This document shows, piece after piece, positions 26,820 to 34,788 of a stretch of 64,000 bases of DNA. Position 1 is the stretch's first letter. Each line of letters begins with the position of its first letter. The translations under genes and the position numbers were made by a program. Below the pieces are notes generated by a model, which was not told where the DNA came from, searched no databases, and saw only the letters and a list, made by a program, of their open reading frames with translations. Source of the stretch: Pseudomonas migulae NBRC 103157 (GTDB lineage Bacteria; Pseudomonadota; Gammaproteobacteria; Pseudomonadales; Pseudomonadaceae); assembly GCF_002091715.1 (NCBI RefSeq), contig NZ_BDAG01000032.1:24621-88620 (forward strand), written 5' to 3'.

Positions 26820-27374
26820 ATGCAACTTCGAGACAATGGCTTAAGGTTTTCACCCATTACCGTGGCGCTGCACTGGGTCGTGGCACTGTCGCTGCTGACG
26901 ATTTTCGGTTTGCAGCTGATGATCGGCCAGGCCTCCAGCGACGCAGTACGGATGCCGTTGGCCCAGCTTCAAAACCTGGTCGGGCTGATTCTGTTTCTGG
27001 TGTCGGTCTATCGATTCTGGGCCAGGATCACCTCTTACCATCCGCTGCCCGTGGGCACGCCCAACCCCATCGAGGTCATCATCAGCCGTTCGGTTGCGGT
27101 GGCACTCGCCCTGGCGATGGTGCTGCTGCCGATTGCGGTCTGGGCTTCCCGGTCGGCGGGCGGCGAGGCGGTGGTTTTGCCGGGAGGATTCGCCATTCCG
27201 ATGCTCTTGCCCACGCACGCCGGGCTCAAGCATGTCGTCGATGTGCTGTTCGATATCGGTGCCTCGGCGTTCCTTGCCGGCCTGGCCTTGCATGTCTTTG
27301 GTGCGGTCAAGAATCACTTTCTCCTGAAGAACAACACGCTCAAGCGGATGCTTGGAAAACATGTGGAGCTGTGA
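26820..27374 (+). CDS. Cytochrome b561
   Basis: This di-haem membrane protein of 184 residues has four helices. The haem-ligand histidines are probably in ALHWVVALSLL and HAGLKHVVDVLFD, with a further His in GLALHVFGAVKNHF. AAGGAG precedes the ATG. E. coli CybB of this family moves electrons from superoxide to ubiquinone. In this operon it may handle superoxide made when flavin nitronate monooxygenases react with oxygen. That link is a hypothesis. The next gene starts three bases after its stop. Confidence 0.83.
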   Translation: MQLRDNGLRFSPITVALHWVVALSLLTIFGLQLMIGQASSDAVRMPLAQLQNLVGLILFLVSVYRFWARITSYHPLPVGTPNPIEVIISRSVAVALALAMVLLPIAVWASRSAGGEAVVLPGGFAIPMLLPTHAGLKHVVDVLFDIGASAFLAGLALHVFGAVKNHFLLKNNTLKRMLGKHVEL

Positions 27375-27377
27375 GTC

Positions 27378-28397
27378 ATGAACGAAGCCAGATTCGATTT
27401 TGCAGGAAACGCCATCACTCAACTCTGCGGCGTGAAGTACCCGATCTTTCTTGGTGGCATGGCAGCCATTTCCGGCCCTCAGCTCGTTGCGGCGGTGGCC
27501 AATGCCGGGGGGATGGGCGTGCTGGGTGGTTTGCGCCTGCCGCCGCTGACCTTGCGCCGGTGGATACAGGAAACCCGCGCACTGACCGACAAACCGTTTG
27601 GTGTGAACCTGGTTCCGCAGTTCGGCGGCCCTGACGTATTCGAAGCGCAGTTTCAGGTAGTGCTTGAAGAAAGGCCGCGACTGCTTTCACTGTTTTACGC
27701 CGAGGCCTATTCCGCCGACATGATTCCCCGCGCGAAGGACGCGGGGCTGACGGTCATGGTGCAAGTGGGGTCAGTGGAACTGGCCAGAATTGCCATTGCG
27801 CAAGGTGCCGACATTCTTGTGGCGCAGGGCAGCGAAAGTGGTGGTCATCTGAATCGGGGCACCATTGGCATCATGCCGTTGTTGTCCTCGATCCTGCGTG
27901 TTTCGGAAGGGCGACCGGTCCTGGCGGCGGGCGGCATTGTGGCGGGCGACGATGTCCGGGCACTGATGTCGCTCGGTGCGTCAGGGGTGGTGGTGGGCAC
28001 GGCGTTTATTGCCACCGACGAGTCGAATGCACACCCGCTCTACAAGCAAAAGATCGTTGAAGCGACGACGGATGACACCGAGTACCGGACCGGTTATTCG
28101 TTCGGCTGGACCTACGGCACGCCTCATCGGGTGATTCCCAATCGGGACAAGTGGAACCTGCTGCGATTCATCGGTGGCGGCGCCCGGGCGATCGACAAAC
28201 CGCGGATGGCTAAAAAGCTGTCGCTGTACGCGGGGCAGGGGGTGGGCAAGATTCACAGTGTCGTTCCCGCGGCCGAGCGCGTGGCGGAGCTTGCCTTAGG
28301 CTTGCCGACAACACCGGGTTTACTGTCGGTGCAGGAGAGCGGCGCCGTGACAGGACGATTCCTGCAGGAGGAGAGAAGGTCACTCGGCTGGCAGTGA
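27378..28397 (+). CDS. Nitronate monooxygenase (first copy)
   Basis: This FMN TIM-barrel protein of 339 residues oxidises alkyl nitronates to a carbonyl compound and nitrite or nitrate. Family features are CGVKYPIFLGGMAAISGPQL at the start, AAVANAGGMGVLGG, DKPFGVNL, the region AQGSESGGHLNRG with the active-site His, and the phosphate-binding PVLAAGGIVAGDDVRALMSLGASGVVVGT. It is coupled to the cytochrome b561 gene. Propionate-3-nitronate is a known natural substrate of bacterial members. The flanking symporter and malonate-semialdehyde enzymes make that substrate likely here. Enoyl-reductase and NQR relatives share the fold. Confidence 0.85.
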   Translation: MNEARFDFAGNAITQLCGVKYPIFLGGMAAISGPQLVAAVANAGGMGVLGGLRLPPLTLRRWIQETRALTDKPFGVNLVPQFGGPDVFEAQFQVVLEERPRLLSLFYAEAYSADMIPRAKDAGLTVMVQVGSVELARIAIAQGADILVAQGSESGGHLNRGTIGIMPLLSSILRVSEGRPVLAAGGIVAGDDVRALMSLGASGVVVGTAFIATDESNAHPLYKQKIVEATTDDTEYRTGYSFGWTYGTPHRVIPNRDKWNLLRFIGGGARAIDKPRMAKKLSLYAGQGVGKIHSVVPAAERVAELALGLPTTPGLLSVQESGAVTGRFLQEERRSLGWQ

Positions 28398-28413
28398 GCC
28401 GAAACTCGAACAA

Positions 28414-28508
28414 CCTGTAGGAGTGAAGCGTGCTCGCGAAGGCGGCGGTACATTCAGCGTCAATGTTGACTGTCCTGACGCTTTCGCGAGCACGCTTTGC
28501 TCCTACAG
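28414..28508. repeat. REP inverted pair
   Basis: CTGTAGGAGTGAAGCGTGCTCGCG faces CGCGAGCACGCTTTGCTCCTACAG. The arms are variants of the CTCGCGA REP type. The element separates the convergent ends of the nitronate monooxygenase and LysR genes. Confidence 0.8.
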
Positions 28509-28532
28509 TGGTCGTTTGTCGATGCAGACATA

Positions 28533-29420
28533 TTACGCCGTGGCCGGCCGGGCGATCTGGTCTTGTGCCAGGCCGATGAACGCGCTCATGGCCGAGGTGA
28601 TCATCGTGTCGTTTCGGCGGATGAAGACGGTCGAGACGTTGGCGAATTCCGGCGGTAGCGCGTGGCAGCGAATGGCATGGCGCACACTGCAATTTTCGGC
28701 GATGGCCTTGGGCAGCAACGTCACGCCCATGCCGGCGGCAACGCACGACAGGATGCCGTCGAGGGTGCCCAGTTCCATGATCTGGTTGGGAACCAACCCG
28801 ACCTGATAAAACCAGTTTTCCAGGGTTGAGCGGTAGAAGCAGCCCGTGCGGAAGACCAGTACGGTTTGCTGGGGGATTTTCTCGATCAGTGCGGGCAGCG
28901 ACGGGAACTGGTTACTGCTGACCAGCACCAGTTCTTCCTGGAAAACCTCTTCCTGGGTCAACGCCGAGTTCTGGTGGAAACCGCCGACGAATGCGCCGTC
29001 GAGTCGATGCGCTTCAATCGCCTTGATCAGTTCGGAAGTGGTGCCGGTCAACAGCGACAGCTGAACCTCGGGGTATTTCTCGCGGTACTTCGTCAGCACT
29101 TGCGGCAAGCGGATGGCGGCGGTGGTTTCCATCGAGCCCAACCGCAGCAGGCCCGCCGGAATGCCGGTGTCCATCAGGGCGCTGCGACTCTCTTCCGTCA
29201 GTTGCAGGATGCGCCGTGCATACCCGAGGAAGGTCTGGCCCGCCGAGGTGAGCACCACCCCGGACTTTTTGCGGATGAACAGTTCCCGGTTCAGTTCGGC
29301 TTCCAGTTCCTTCACCCGCATGGTGACGTTGGACTGCACCGTATTCACATTGACGGCGGCCGCTGTGAAGCTGCCAAGCTCGGCAACCGCGCAGAAAATC
29401 TTCAGTTGGCGCATTTCCAT
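28533..29420 (-). CDS. LysR-family regulator at the nitronate locus (copy 2)
   Basis: The 295-residue product starts at the ATG eight bases after AGGTGG; ATG 29426 is an alternative. The winged helix has FCAVAELGSFTAAAVNVN and NVTMRVKELEAELN. It is a paralogue of the regulator at 23.6 kb, as shown by shared TVQSNV, GTTSELI, FRTGCFYR and AGMGVTLLP segments. It is divergent from the MOSC gene. The gap between them contains TCATCATTTTAC (29465-29476), the core of the 26-base operator seen before both catabolic operons. It probably controls the downstream dehydrogenase-decarboxylase-monooxygenase unit. Confidence 0.86.
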   Translation of the reverse strand: MEMRQLKIFCAVAELGSFTAAAVNVNTVQSNVTMRVKELEAELNRELFIRKKSGVVLTSAGQTFLGYARRILQLTEESRSALMDTGIPAGLLRLGSMETTAAIRLPQVLTKYREKYPEVQLSLLTGTTSELIKAIEAHRLDGAFVGGFHQNSALTQEEVFQEELVLVSSNQFPSLPALIEKIPQQTVLVFRTGCFYRSTLENWFYQVGLVPNQIMELGTLDGILSCVAAGMGVTLLPKAIAENCSVRHAIRCHALPPEFANVSTVFIRRNDTMITSAMSAFIGLAQDQIARPATA

Positions 29421-29464
29421 GATCATTGCCACCTATCATAAAAAGTGATGAATAGCATCACGAG

Positions 29465-29476
29465 TCATCATTTTAC
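29465..29476. promoter_or_regulatory. Core of the shared LysR operator in the LysR-MOSC gap
   Basis: TCATCATTTTAC matches the centre of the two 26-base motifs at 24.6 and 30.3 kb. It lies in the divergent promoter region of LysR copy 2 and the MOSC gene. Confidence 0.5.
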
Positions 29477-29516
29477 GGGCTTTGTCGACGGTTAGTAAAG
29501 TCAACAAAACAGACGA

Positions 29517-30209
29517 ATGAGCGCGGCCCGGACGATGAACCTGACTTCAATAATTGACCATGTCTTTGCCGGCGGCATGGGCGTCCTGAAGCCCGAGGGG
29601 CAGCGTTCGGGCATCTTCAAACAACGACGCTCCGGCCCCGCTCGCGTGGAGCTCCAGGGGATTGTCGGTGATGAGCACGCCGATCGCCGGGTTCACGGCG
29701 GTCCGGAAAAAGCGGTACATCACTATGCGGCAGAAAACTATCAGCGCCTGGCGCAGGCCTTTGCGCAGTGCGCTCCTGAACTGATCCCGGGCAGCCTCGG
29801 GGAAAACATTTCAGCGTTCGGGCTCTCTGAGCGAAACGTGCACATCGGCGACGTGTTCCGGGTGGGCAGTGCGGTGTTGCAAGTCTCTCAGCCACGCAGC
29901 CCGTGCTGGAAAATCAATCATCGTTTTGACGCCGAGCGCATGTCGATGCATGTCGCCAAAGAGCGCATCACCGGTTGGTATTACCGGGTTCTTCAGCCGG
30001 GCTTTGTCGAGGCCGGGGACACGATTGAACTGCTGGAGCGGCAAACGCAGCGATTTTCCATCGATGAGTTCTGGCAGGTGCAGCTGTCGCACCGGCCGGT
30101 GATCGACGATGTACTCGCGCTGGCTGACACCGGTGGTTTGGCCGAGGACTGGAAGCGGCGGCTGTCGGAGCGGGCGAAGTGGCTGCAAAAAGCGCTGCAA
30201 AACAAATAG
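29517..30209 (+). CDS. MOSC-domain protein, YiiM-like
   Basis: This 230-residue protein has a MOSC beta-barrel with DEHADRRVHGGPEKAVHHYA (about residues 52-71) and the cysteine of SQPRSPCWKI, which in YiiM-type proteins coordinates the molybdenum cofactor. YiiM and YcbX protect E. coli from N-hydroxylated bases by reducing N-oxygenated compounds. In a locus for nitro or nitronate oxidation, a role in detoxifying N-oxygenated by-products is attractive but unproven. Two ATG starts (29517, 29535) are possible and neither has a strong ribosome site. Confidence 0.83.
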   Translation: MSAARTMNLTSIIDHVFAGGMGVLKPEGQRSGIFKQRRSGPARVELQGIVGDEHADRRVHGGPEKAVHHYAAENYQRLAQAFAQCAPELIPGSLGENISAFGLSERNVHIGDVFRVGSAVLQVSQPRSPCWKINHRFDAERMSMHVAKERITGWYYRVLQPGFVEAGDTIELLERQTQRFSIDEFWQVQLSHRPVIDDVLALADTGGLAEDWKRRLSERAKWLQKALQNK

Positions 30210-30258
30210 CCGTACATGCACCCGGGTAACAGTTTATTCACCATTTGTGATCTACAGG

Positions 30259-30284
30259 ATCATTAATCATCATTTTACATGATC
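30259..30284. promoter_or_regulatory. Shared LysR operator candidate, copy 2
   Basis: This 26-base stretch is identical to the motif at 24639-24664 except for one A/G difference in its centre. It lies 105 bases before the start of the aldehyde dehydrogenase gene. Confidence 0.7.
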
Positions 30285-30388
30285 GTAAGGCTGGCCTACT
30301 TTGACCCTGAGGCGCGCCGACAGGACCGCCTGGCATTCCCGAACAACAAAAAGAGATGGCTCTTATCCACCACCAGGGGACACCCGCC

Positions 30389-31906
30389 ATGAGCACCCAG
30401 CCAGCAGACATCGCACATTACATTCACGGCCGCGTGACACACGGTTCTTCAGGCCGTACGCAGAACGTCACCAACCCCGCCCTCGGTTCCGTCATCGGCA
30501 AAGTGGCGCTCGCCAATGCCGCTGAAGTCGACGCGGCGGTGAAGTCGGCAGCGCAAGCTTTTCCGGCCTGGTCGGCGCTGCCGCCATTGCGTCGGGCACG
30601 CATCATGTTCAAGTTCCTGGCGTTGCTCAACGAGCACCGCGACACCCTGGCGCGCATGATCACTGCCGAGCATGGCAAGGTCTTCACCGATGCCCAGGGT
30701 GAAGTGACGCGCGGCATCGAGGTCGTCGAGTTCGCCTGCGGCATCCCGCAATTGCTCAAGGGTGACTACACCGAGCAGGTTTCCACCAACATCGACAACT
30801 GGACCGTGCGCCAACCGCTGGGCGTGGTAGCCGGCATCACCCCGTTCAATTTTCCGGTGATGGTGCCGATGTGGATGTTCCCGGTGGCCATCGCCTGCGG
30901 CAACACCTTCGTGCTCAAGCCGAGCCCGATCGACCCGTCGCCCTCGTTGCTGATCGCCGAACTGTTCAAGGAAGCCGGGCTGCCCGATGGCGTGTTCAAC
31001 GTCGTGCAGGGCGACAAAGAAGCGGTGGATGCGCTGATCGATCACCCGGACGTCAAGGCCGTGAGCTTTGTCGGATCGACGCCGATCGCCAATTACATCT
31101 ACGAAACGGGCGCCCGCCAAGGCAAGCGTGTACAGGCGCTCGGCGGCGCGAAGAATCACATGGTGGTGATGCCGGACGCCGACATCGACCAAGTGGTGGA
31201 CGCGCTGATCGGCGCGGCATTCGGCTCCGCCGGCGAGCGTTGCATGGCGATCTCGGTGGCGGTTTTTGTCGGGGATGTCGCCGACAAGGTGATGCCAAAA
31301 CTGGTGGAACGCACCCGTGCGCTCAAAGTCCTCGAAGGCATGAACCTGGCCGCAGAGATGGGCCCGATCGTGTCGCAAGTGGCTTTGCAGCGCATCACCG
31401 GGTACATCGAACAAGGCATCCAGGAAGGCGCAGAACTGCTGGTCGACGGTCGTGGTTTTGACGGTGCTCAGGCCGGCGCGAACTGTGCCGAAGGGTTCTG
31501 GCTCGGTGGCACGGTGTTCGACCATGTCACGCCCGAGATGAAAATCTACAAAGAGGAAATCTTCGGCCCGGTGCTGGCGTGCATGCGCGTCAAGGATTTT
31601 GCCGAAGCGGTCAATCTGGTCAACGCCCACGAGTTCGGCAACGGCACCGCCTGCTACACACGTGACGGCCACATCGCCCGTGAATTTGCCAGCCGCATTC
31701 AGGTGGGCATGGTTGGCATCAACGTGCCGATTCCGGTGCCGATGGCGTGGCACGGCTTCGGCGGCTGGAAGCGTTCGCTGTTCGGCGACACACACGCCTA
31801 TGGCGAAGAGGGCGTGCGCTTCTACACCAAGCAGAAATCGATCATGCAGCGCTGGCCGAACAGCATCGCCAAGGGCGCTGAGTTCGCCATGCCGACGTCC
31901 AAGTAA
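30389..31906 (+). CDS. CoA-acylating (methyl)malonate-semialdehyde dehydrogenase
   Basis: This aldehyde dehydrogenase of 505 residues belongs to the MmsA/IolA group. Members convert methylmalonate or malonate semialdehyde with CoA and NAD to propionyl- or acetyl-CoA and CO2. Signatures are GITPFNFPVMVPMWMFP, QALGGAKNHMVVMPDADID, the catalytic Cys in FGSAGERCMAIS, and the C-terminal WKRSLFGD. The start chosen is the ATG ten bases after AGGGGA. With the MSAD gene directly downstream, malonate semialdehyde is the likely substrate. The usual valine-pathway partner genes (mmsB, acyl-CoA dehydrogenase) are absent. Confidence 0.88.
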   Translation: MSTQPADIAHYIHGRVTHGSSGRTQNVTNPALGSVIGKVALANAAEVDAAVKSAAQAFPAWSALPPLRRARIMFKFLALLNEHRDTLARMITAEHGKVFTDAQGEVTRGIEVVEFACGIPQLLKGDYTEQVSTNIDNWTVRQPLGVVAGITPFNFPVMVPMWMFPVAIACGNTFVLKPSPIDPSPSLLIAELFKEAGLPDGVFNVVQGDKEAVDALIDHPDVKAVSFVGSTPIANYIYETGARQGKRVQALGGAKNHMVVMPDADIDQVVDALIGAAFGSAGERCMAISVAVFVGDVADKVMPKLVERTRALKVLEGMNLAAEMGPIVSQVALQRITGYIEQGIQEGAELLVDGRGFDGAQAGANCAEGFWLGGTVFDHVTPEMKIYKEEIFGPVLACMRVKDFAEAVNLVNAHEFGNGTACYTRDGHIAREFASRIQVGMVGINVPIPVPMAWHGFGGWKRSLFGDTHAYGEEGVRFYTKQKSIMQRWPNSIAKGAEFAMPTSK

Positions 31907-31981
31907 TACGGTTTTCTGCTCCACAGGTTTGGGGGTGGATGACGTGTTGGCACGGGCTGTCACGGCATCTTTTTTCCCAGG

Positions 31982-32010
31982 GGGAGCGAACTGCTCGCTC
32001 CCGGTTTTTT
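31982..32010 (+). terminator. Intrinsic terminator between dehydrogenase and decarboxylase genes
   Basis: GGGAGCGA and TCGCTCCC form a perfect stem with a five-base loop, followed by GG and six T residues. It lies 75 bases after the dehydrogenase stop and only 18 bases before the MSAD start. Downstream genes would depend on read-through or another promoter. Confidence 0.75.
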
Positions 32011-32027
32011 CGCACAGGTGAACCGCT

Positions 32028-32417
32028 ATGCCATTGCTCAAGTTCGACATCATCCAGGGGCGCAATGACGAGCAGCTCAAGACTCTTCTGGATGCGACCC
32101 ATCAGGCGATGGTCGAGGCCTTTGAAGTGCCCGCCAGCGATCGCTACCAATGCGTCACTCAACATCGTCCCGGTGAGTTGGTGCTGCACGACACGGGATT
32201 GGGTTACACGCGTTCGGCCAATGTGCTGTTGCTGACGGTGATTTCTCGACCGCGTTCACAAGTGCAGAAGACAGCGTTCTACCGTTTACTGGCTGAGAGG
32301 CTACGTGCCGATTGCGGCTTGTCACCCGATGACCTGATTGTTTCGCTGGTGGAAAACGCCGATTCGGACTGGTCCTTCGGACGTGGACGGGCGCAGTTCC
32401 TGACCGGCGAACTGTAG
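32028..32417 (+). CDS. Malonate semialdehyde decarboxylase (tautomerase superfamily)
   Basis: This 129-residue protein closely follows the malonate semialdehyde decarboxylase branch of the tautomerase superfamily. It starts MPLLKFDIIQGRND, giving an N-terminal catalytic proline after Met removal. Counting from that proline, Asp37 (in ASDRYQ) and Arg73 and Arg75 (ISRPRS) are at the positions used by the characterised Pseudomonas enzyme, and the C-terminal DWSFGRGRAQFLTGE is conserved. The reaction gives acetaldehyde and CO2. It sits between a malonate-semialdehyde dehydrogenase and a second nitronate monooxygenase. This is the strongest clue that the locus produces malonate semialdehyde. Confidence 0.88.
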   Translation: MPLLKFDIIQGRNDEQLKTLLDATHQAMVEAFEVPASDRYQCVTQHRPGELVLHDTGLGYTRSANVLLLTVISRPRSQVQKTAFYRLLAERLRADCGLSPDDLIVSLVENADSDWSFGRGRAQFLTGEL

Positions 32418-32484
32418 CGCCGGGCAGCGCCGAGTGATCAGGCGCCATCGTTTTTACTCCCATTCATCACGTACAGGTGCTGTC

Positions 32485-33534
32485 ATGTCCAATCCACTGC
32501 TGTCCCTTTTGAACATTCAACGGCCGATCCTTCAATCCCCCATGGTGGGCGTTTCCACGCCCAGGCTCGCGGCAGCCGTGTCGAGTGCCGGTGGCCTGGG
32601 GTCCATCGGCATTGGGGCGAGCAACGTCGAGCAGGCGCGGGCCATGATTCGAGAGACGGCGGCGCTGACGGACAAACCCTTCAATGTGAACCTGTTCTGC
32701 CACGCACCAGCCATCCATGACAGCGCCCGAGAGACGCAGTGGCTGAATGTTCTGGCGCCGTTTTTTGCCGAATTCGACGCGGTTGCGCCTGCCGCGCTGC
32801 GGGAGATCTACACCTCGTTCGTCGAAGACTTGGACATGCTGCAGATGCTGCTGGAAGAAAAACCGGCAGTGGTCAGCTTCCATTTTGGATTGCCCCCACA
32901 ATCGGCAATCGATGCGCTCAAGGACGCCGGCATCATCCTCTTGTGCTCTGTGACGAACCTGGCCGAAGCGCAGCTGGCGGAGCACGCCGGCGTGCATGCA
33001 CTGGTGGCTCAAGGTTATGAAGCCGGCGGGCACCGCGGGGTATTCGACCCACAGCAGGACACCGAAATGGGCACGTTTGCGCTGGTGCGTGTGTTGACCA
33101 GCGCTTGCCGCCTGCCGGTGATTGCAGCAGGCGGGATCATGGACGGCACAGGCATCAAGGCGGTCATGCAACTGGGCGCGAGTGCCGCGCAGTTGGGCAC
33201 GGCATTTATTCTCTGCCCTGAATCCTCGGCCAACAGCGCCTACCGTGAGGCCTTGAAGGGGCCGCGCGCGCATCAGACCAAAGTCACCAGCGTGATTTCC
33301 GGCCGTCCTGCCCGCGGCATGGTCAATCGCAACTTCACCCTCCTTGCGACGGCTGCCACGGCACTGCCCGATTATCCGCTGACTTATGACGCCAACAAGG
33401 CACTCAACGCCGCTGCGACCGTGCAGGCAGACACCGATTTTGCCGTGCAATGGGCCGGGCAGGGCGCACCGCTGGCGCGTGAACTGCCGGCCGCGGCGCT
33501 GGTGAATCTGCTGGTGGCGGAAATGAAAGCCTGA
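32485..33534 (+). CDS. Nitronate monooxygenase (second copy)
   Basis: This 349-residue FMN protein is only distantly similar to the copy at 27.4 kb. It shows PILQSPMVGVSTPRLAAAVS, AGGLGSIGIG, DKPFNVNLF, PAVVSFHFGLP, AQGYEAGGHRGVF with the probable catalytic His, and PVIAAGGIMDGTGIKAVM. The GGHRG-containing form is characteristic of true nitronate monooxygenases as opposed to NQR relatives. The start is ATG after CAGGTG. It follows the MSAD gene by 67 bases. It would turn propionate-3-nitronate into malonate semialdehyde, the substrate of its two upstream neighbours. Confidence 0.87.
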   Translation: MSNPLLSLLNIQRPILQSPMVGVSTPRLAAAVSSAGGLGSIGIGASNVEQARAMIRETAALTDKPFNVNLFCHAPAIHDSARETQWLNVLAPFFAEFDAVAPAALREIYTSFVEDLDMLQMLLEEKPAVVSFHFGLPPQSAIDALKDAGIILLCSVTNLAEAQLAEHAGVHALVAQGYEAGGHRGVFDPQQDTEMGTFALVRVLTSACRLPVIAAGGIMDGTGIKAVMQLGASAAQLGTAFILCPESSANSAYREALKGPRAHQTKVTSVISGRPARGMVNRNFTLLATAATALPDYPLTYDANKALNAAATVQADTDFAVQWAGQGAPLARELPAAALVNLLVAEMKA

Positions 33535-33603
33535 CTTGAGACACTTCGTCCTTGATCGATCCAAAGGATCGGCCCGATCACCGAGTGAGTAGCCCCAAGC
33601 AAT

Positions 33604-34776
33604 GTGCCACAATTGCATTCGTCGCAGCATTACGATCAGGCGGATGAAATGGATGGCCTTGGATTGCGGTACGAAACGGAAGAGTTAATCGTAAGTCAGG
33701 TGCACACGGACCGATTGCACCAGCTGTTCCGCCAGTCGGTCTCGGCGGTTTTCGGAAGTTTTCTCGCGGTGTTGATGCTGTGCTGGCTGTGCTGGGAACG
33801 TTTTGACCACACGGTCGTTGCGTGGTGGATAGCCGTGCTGGCAGCGTCGTCGATGTTGCGGATTTTGATGTTCATCGCCTACTTCCGCAGCCCCACCAGT
33901 GAACGCACCCCTGAGCGCTGGGAGCGCACGTATTGGGTCACGCTCGTATTGTCCGCCGGTATCTGGGGTGCAGGTGCACTCGCGGTGATTCCGGGCGATG
34001 ACCTGTTGGCCCAGGCGCTGGTCATGCTGTTTTGCGTCGGGATGTCGGTCAGTGCAGTGTCCTGTTACTCGGCCTATCGCTACATGACGATCGTGTCCAT
34101 TTCCCTGGTGTTGTTTCCTTGTACGATCTGGCTGTTGTTTCAAGCCTCATCCCTGCAGGTCGGCATGGGGGTGGCGGTTCTGGTGTTCGCCTCCTTTGTG
34201 TTCAGTGCGACGCGCAACCTGTCCGATGCGTTGGAAACCGCTTTTCGCCTGACCCGTGAAATGGAGCAGGCGCACAGTGTTTCCACGCGTGCCGCCCAGA
34301 CCGATGAACTCACGGGCCTGATGAACCGCCGGGCTTTTTTCGAGCACGCGCAGCATCTATATAGCCACTGCAAGAACAACCAGTTGCCGCTGTGTGCCGT
34401 GATGCTGGACATGGATCACTTCAAACACATCAATGACACCTACGGGCATCAGGTCGGGGATCAGGTGCTGCGGCAAATGGGCGTGGTCATCAGCCGCTCG
34501 TTTCGCGAAACCGACGTTTACGGACGGTTGGGCGGGGAGGAGTTCGCTGTCCTGCTGCCGGACACCTCGATCGAGGTCGCGCAGCACATTGCCGAGGAAC
34601 TCATCCAGTCGATCGCCGGCCTGATGACCGGGCCGGTCCATCGCATCTCGGCCAGCGTCGGTGTTGCGTCAATGAATGCCGAAGATAACGATCTGCACAG
34701 TTTGATGAACAATGCGGACAAGGCGCTGTATCGAGCCAAGGCGCGCGGGCGCAATCAGGTCGCCGTGTCTGAATAG
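33604..34776 (+). CDS. Diguanylate cyclase, membrane-bound GGDEF protein
   Basis: The 390-residue product has five or six membrane helices (about residues 45-200) and a C-terminal GGDEF domain. The domain starts at TDELTGLMNRRAFF and contains the active-site GGEEF. An RxxD inhibitory site is visible as RETD ahead of it. It should make cyclic di-GMP from GTP; the helical input could sense a membrane or redox cue. GTG 33604 is given as start, while ATG 33649, with AGGCGG six bases upstream, is equally possible. It is convergent with an AraC gene, and an EAL protein is encoded 1.3 kb away. Confidence 0.87.
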   Translation: MPQLHSSQHYDQADEMDGLGLRYETEELIVSQVHTDRLHQLFRQSVSAVFGSFLAVLMLCWLCWERFDHTVVAWWIAVLAASSMLRILMFIAYFRSPTSERTPERWERTYWVTLVLSAGIWGAGALAVIPGDDLLAQALVMLFCVGMSVSAVSCYSAYRYMTIVSISLVLFPCTIWLLFQASSLQVGMGVAVLVFASFVFSATRNLSDALETAFRLTREMEQAHSVSTRAAQTDELTGLMNRRAFFEHAQHLYSHCKNNQLPLCAVMLDMDHFKHINDTYGHQVGDQVLRQMGVVISRSFRETDVYGRLGGEEFAVLLPDTSIEVAQHIAEELIQSIAGLMTGPVHRISASVGVASMNAEDNDLHSLMNNADKALYRAKARGRNQVAVSE

Positions 34777-34788
34777 GCCGGCAGGCGG

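Noticed and set aside
30389..31906. Valine degradation mmsA with mmsB operon
   Set aside because: No 3-hydroxyisobutyrate dehydrogenase or acyl-CoA dehydrogenase is adjacent; the neighbour is a malonate semialdehyde decarboxylase.
30449..32080. 543-codon minus-strand frame opposite the semialdehyde dehydrogenase
   Set aside because: It is a shadow frame produced by high GC codon use.
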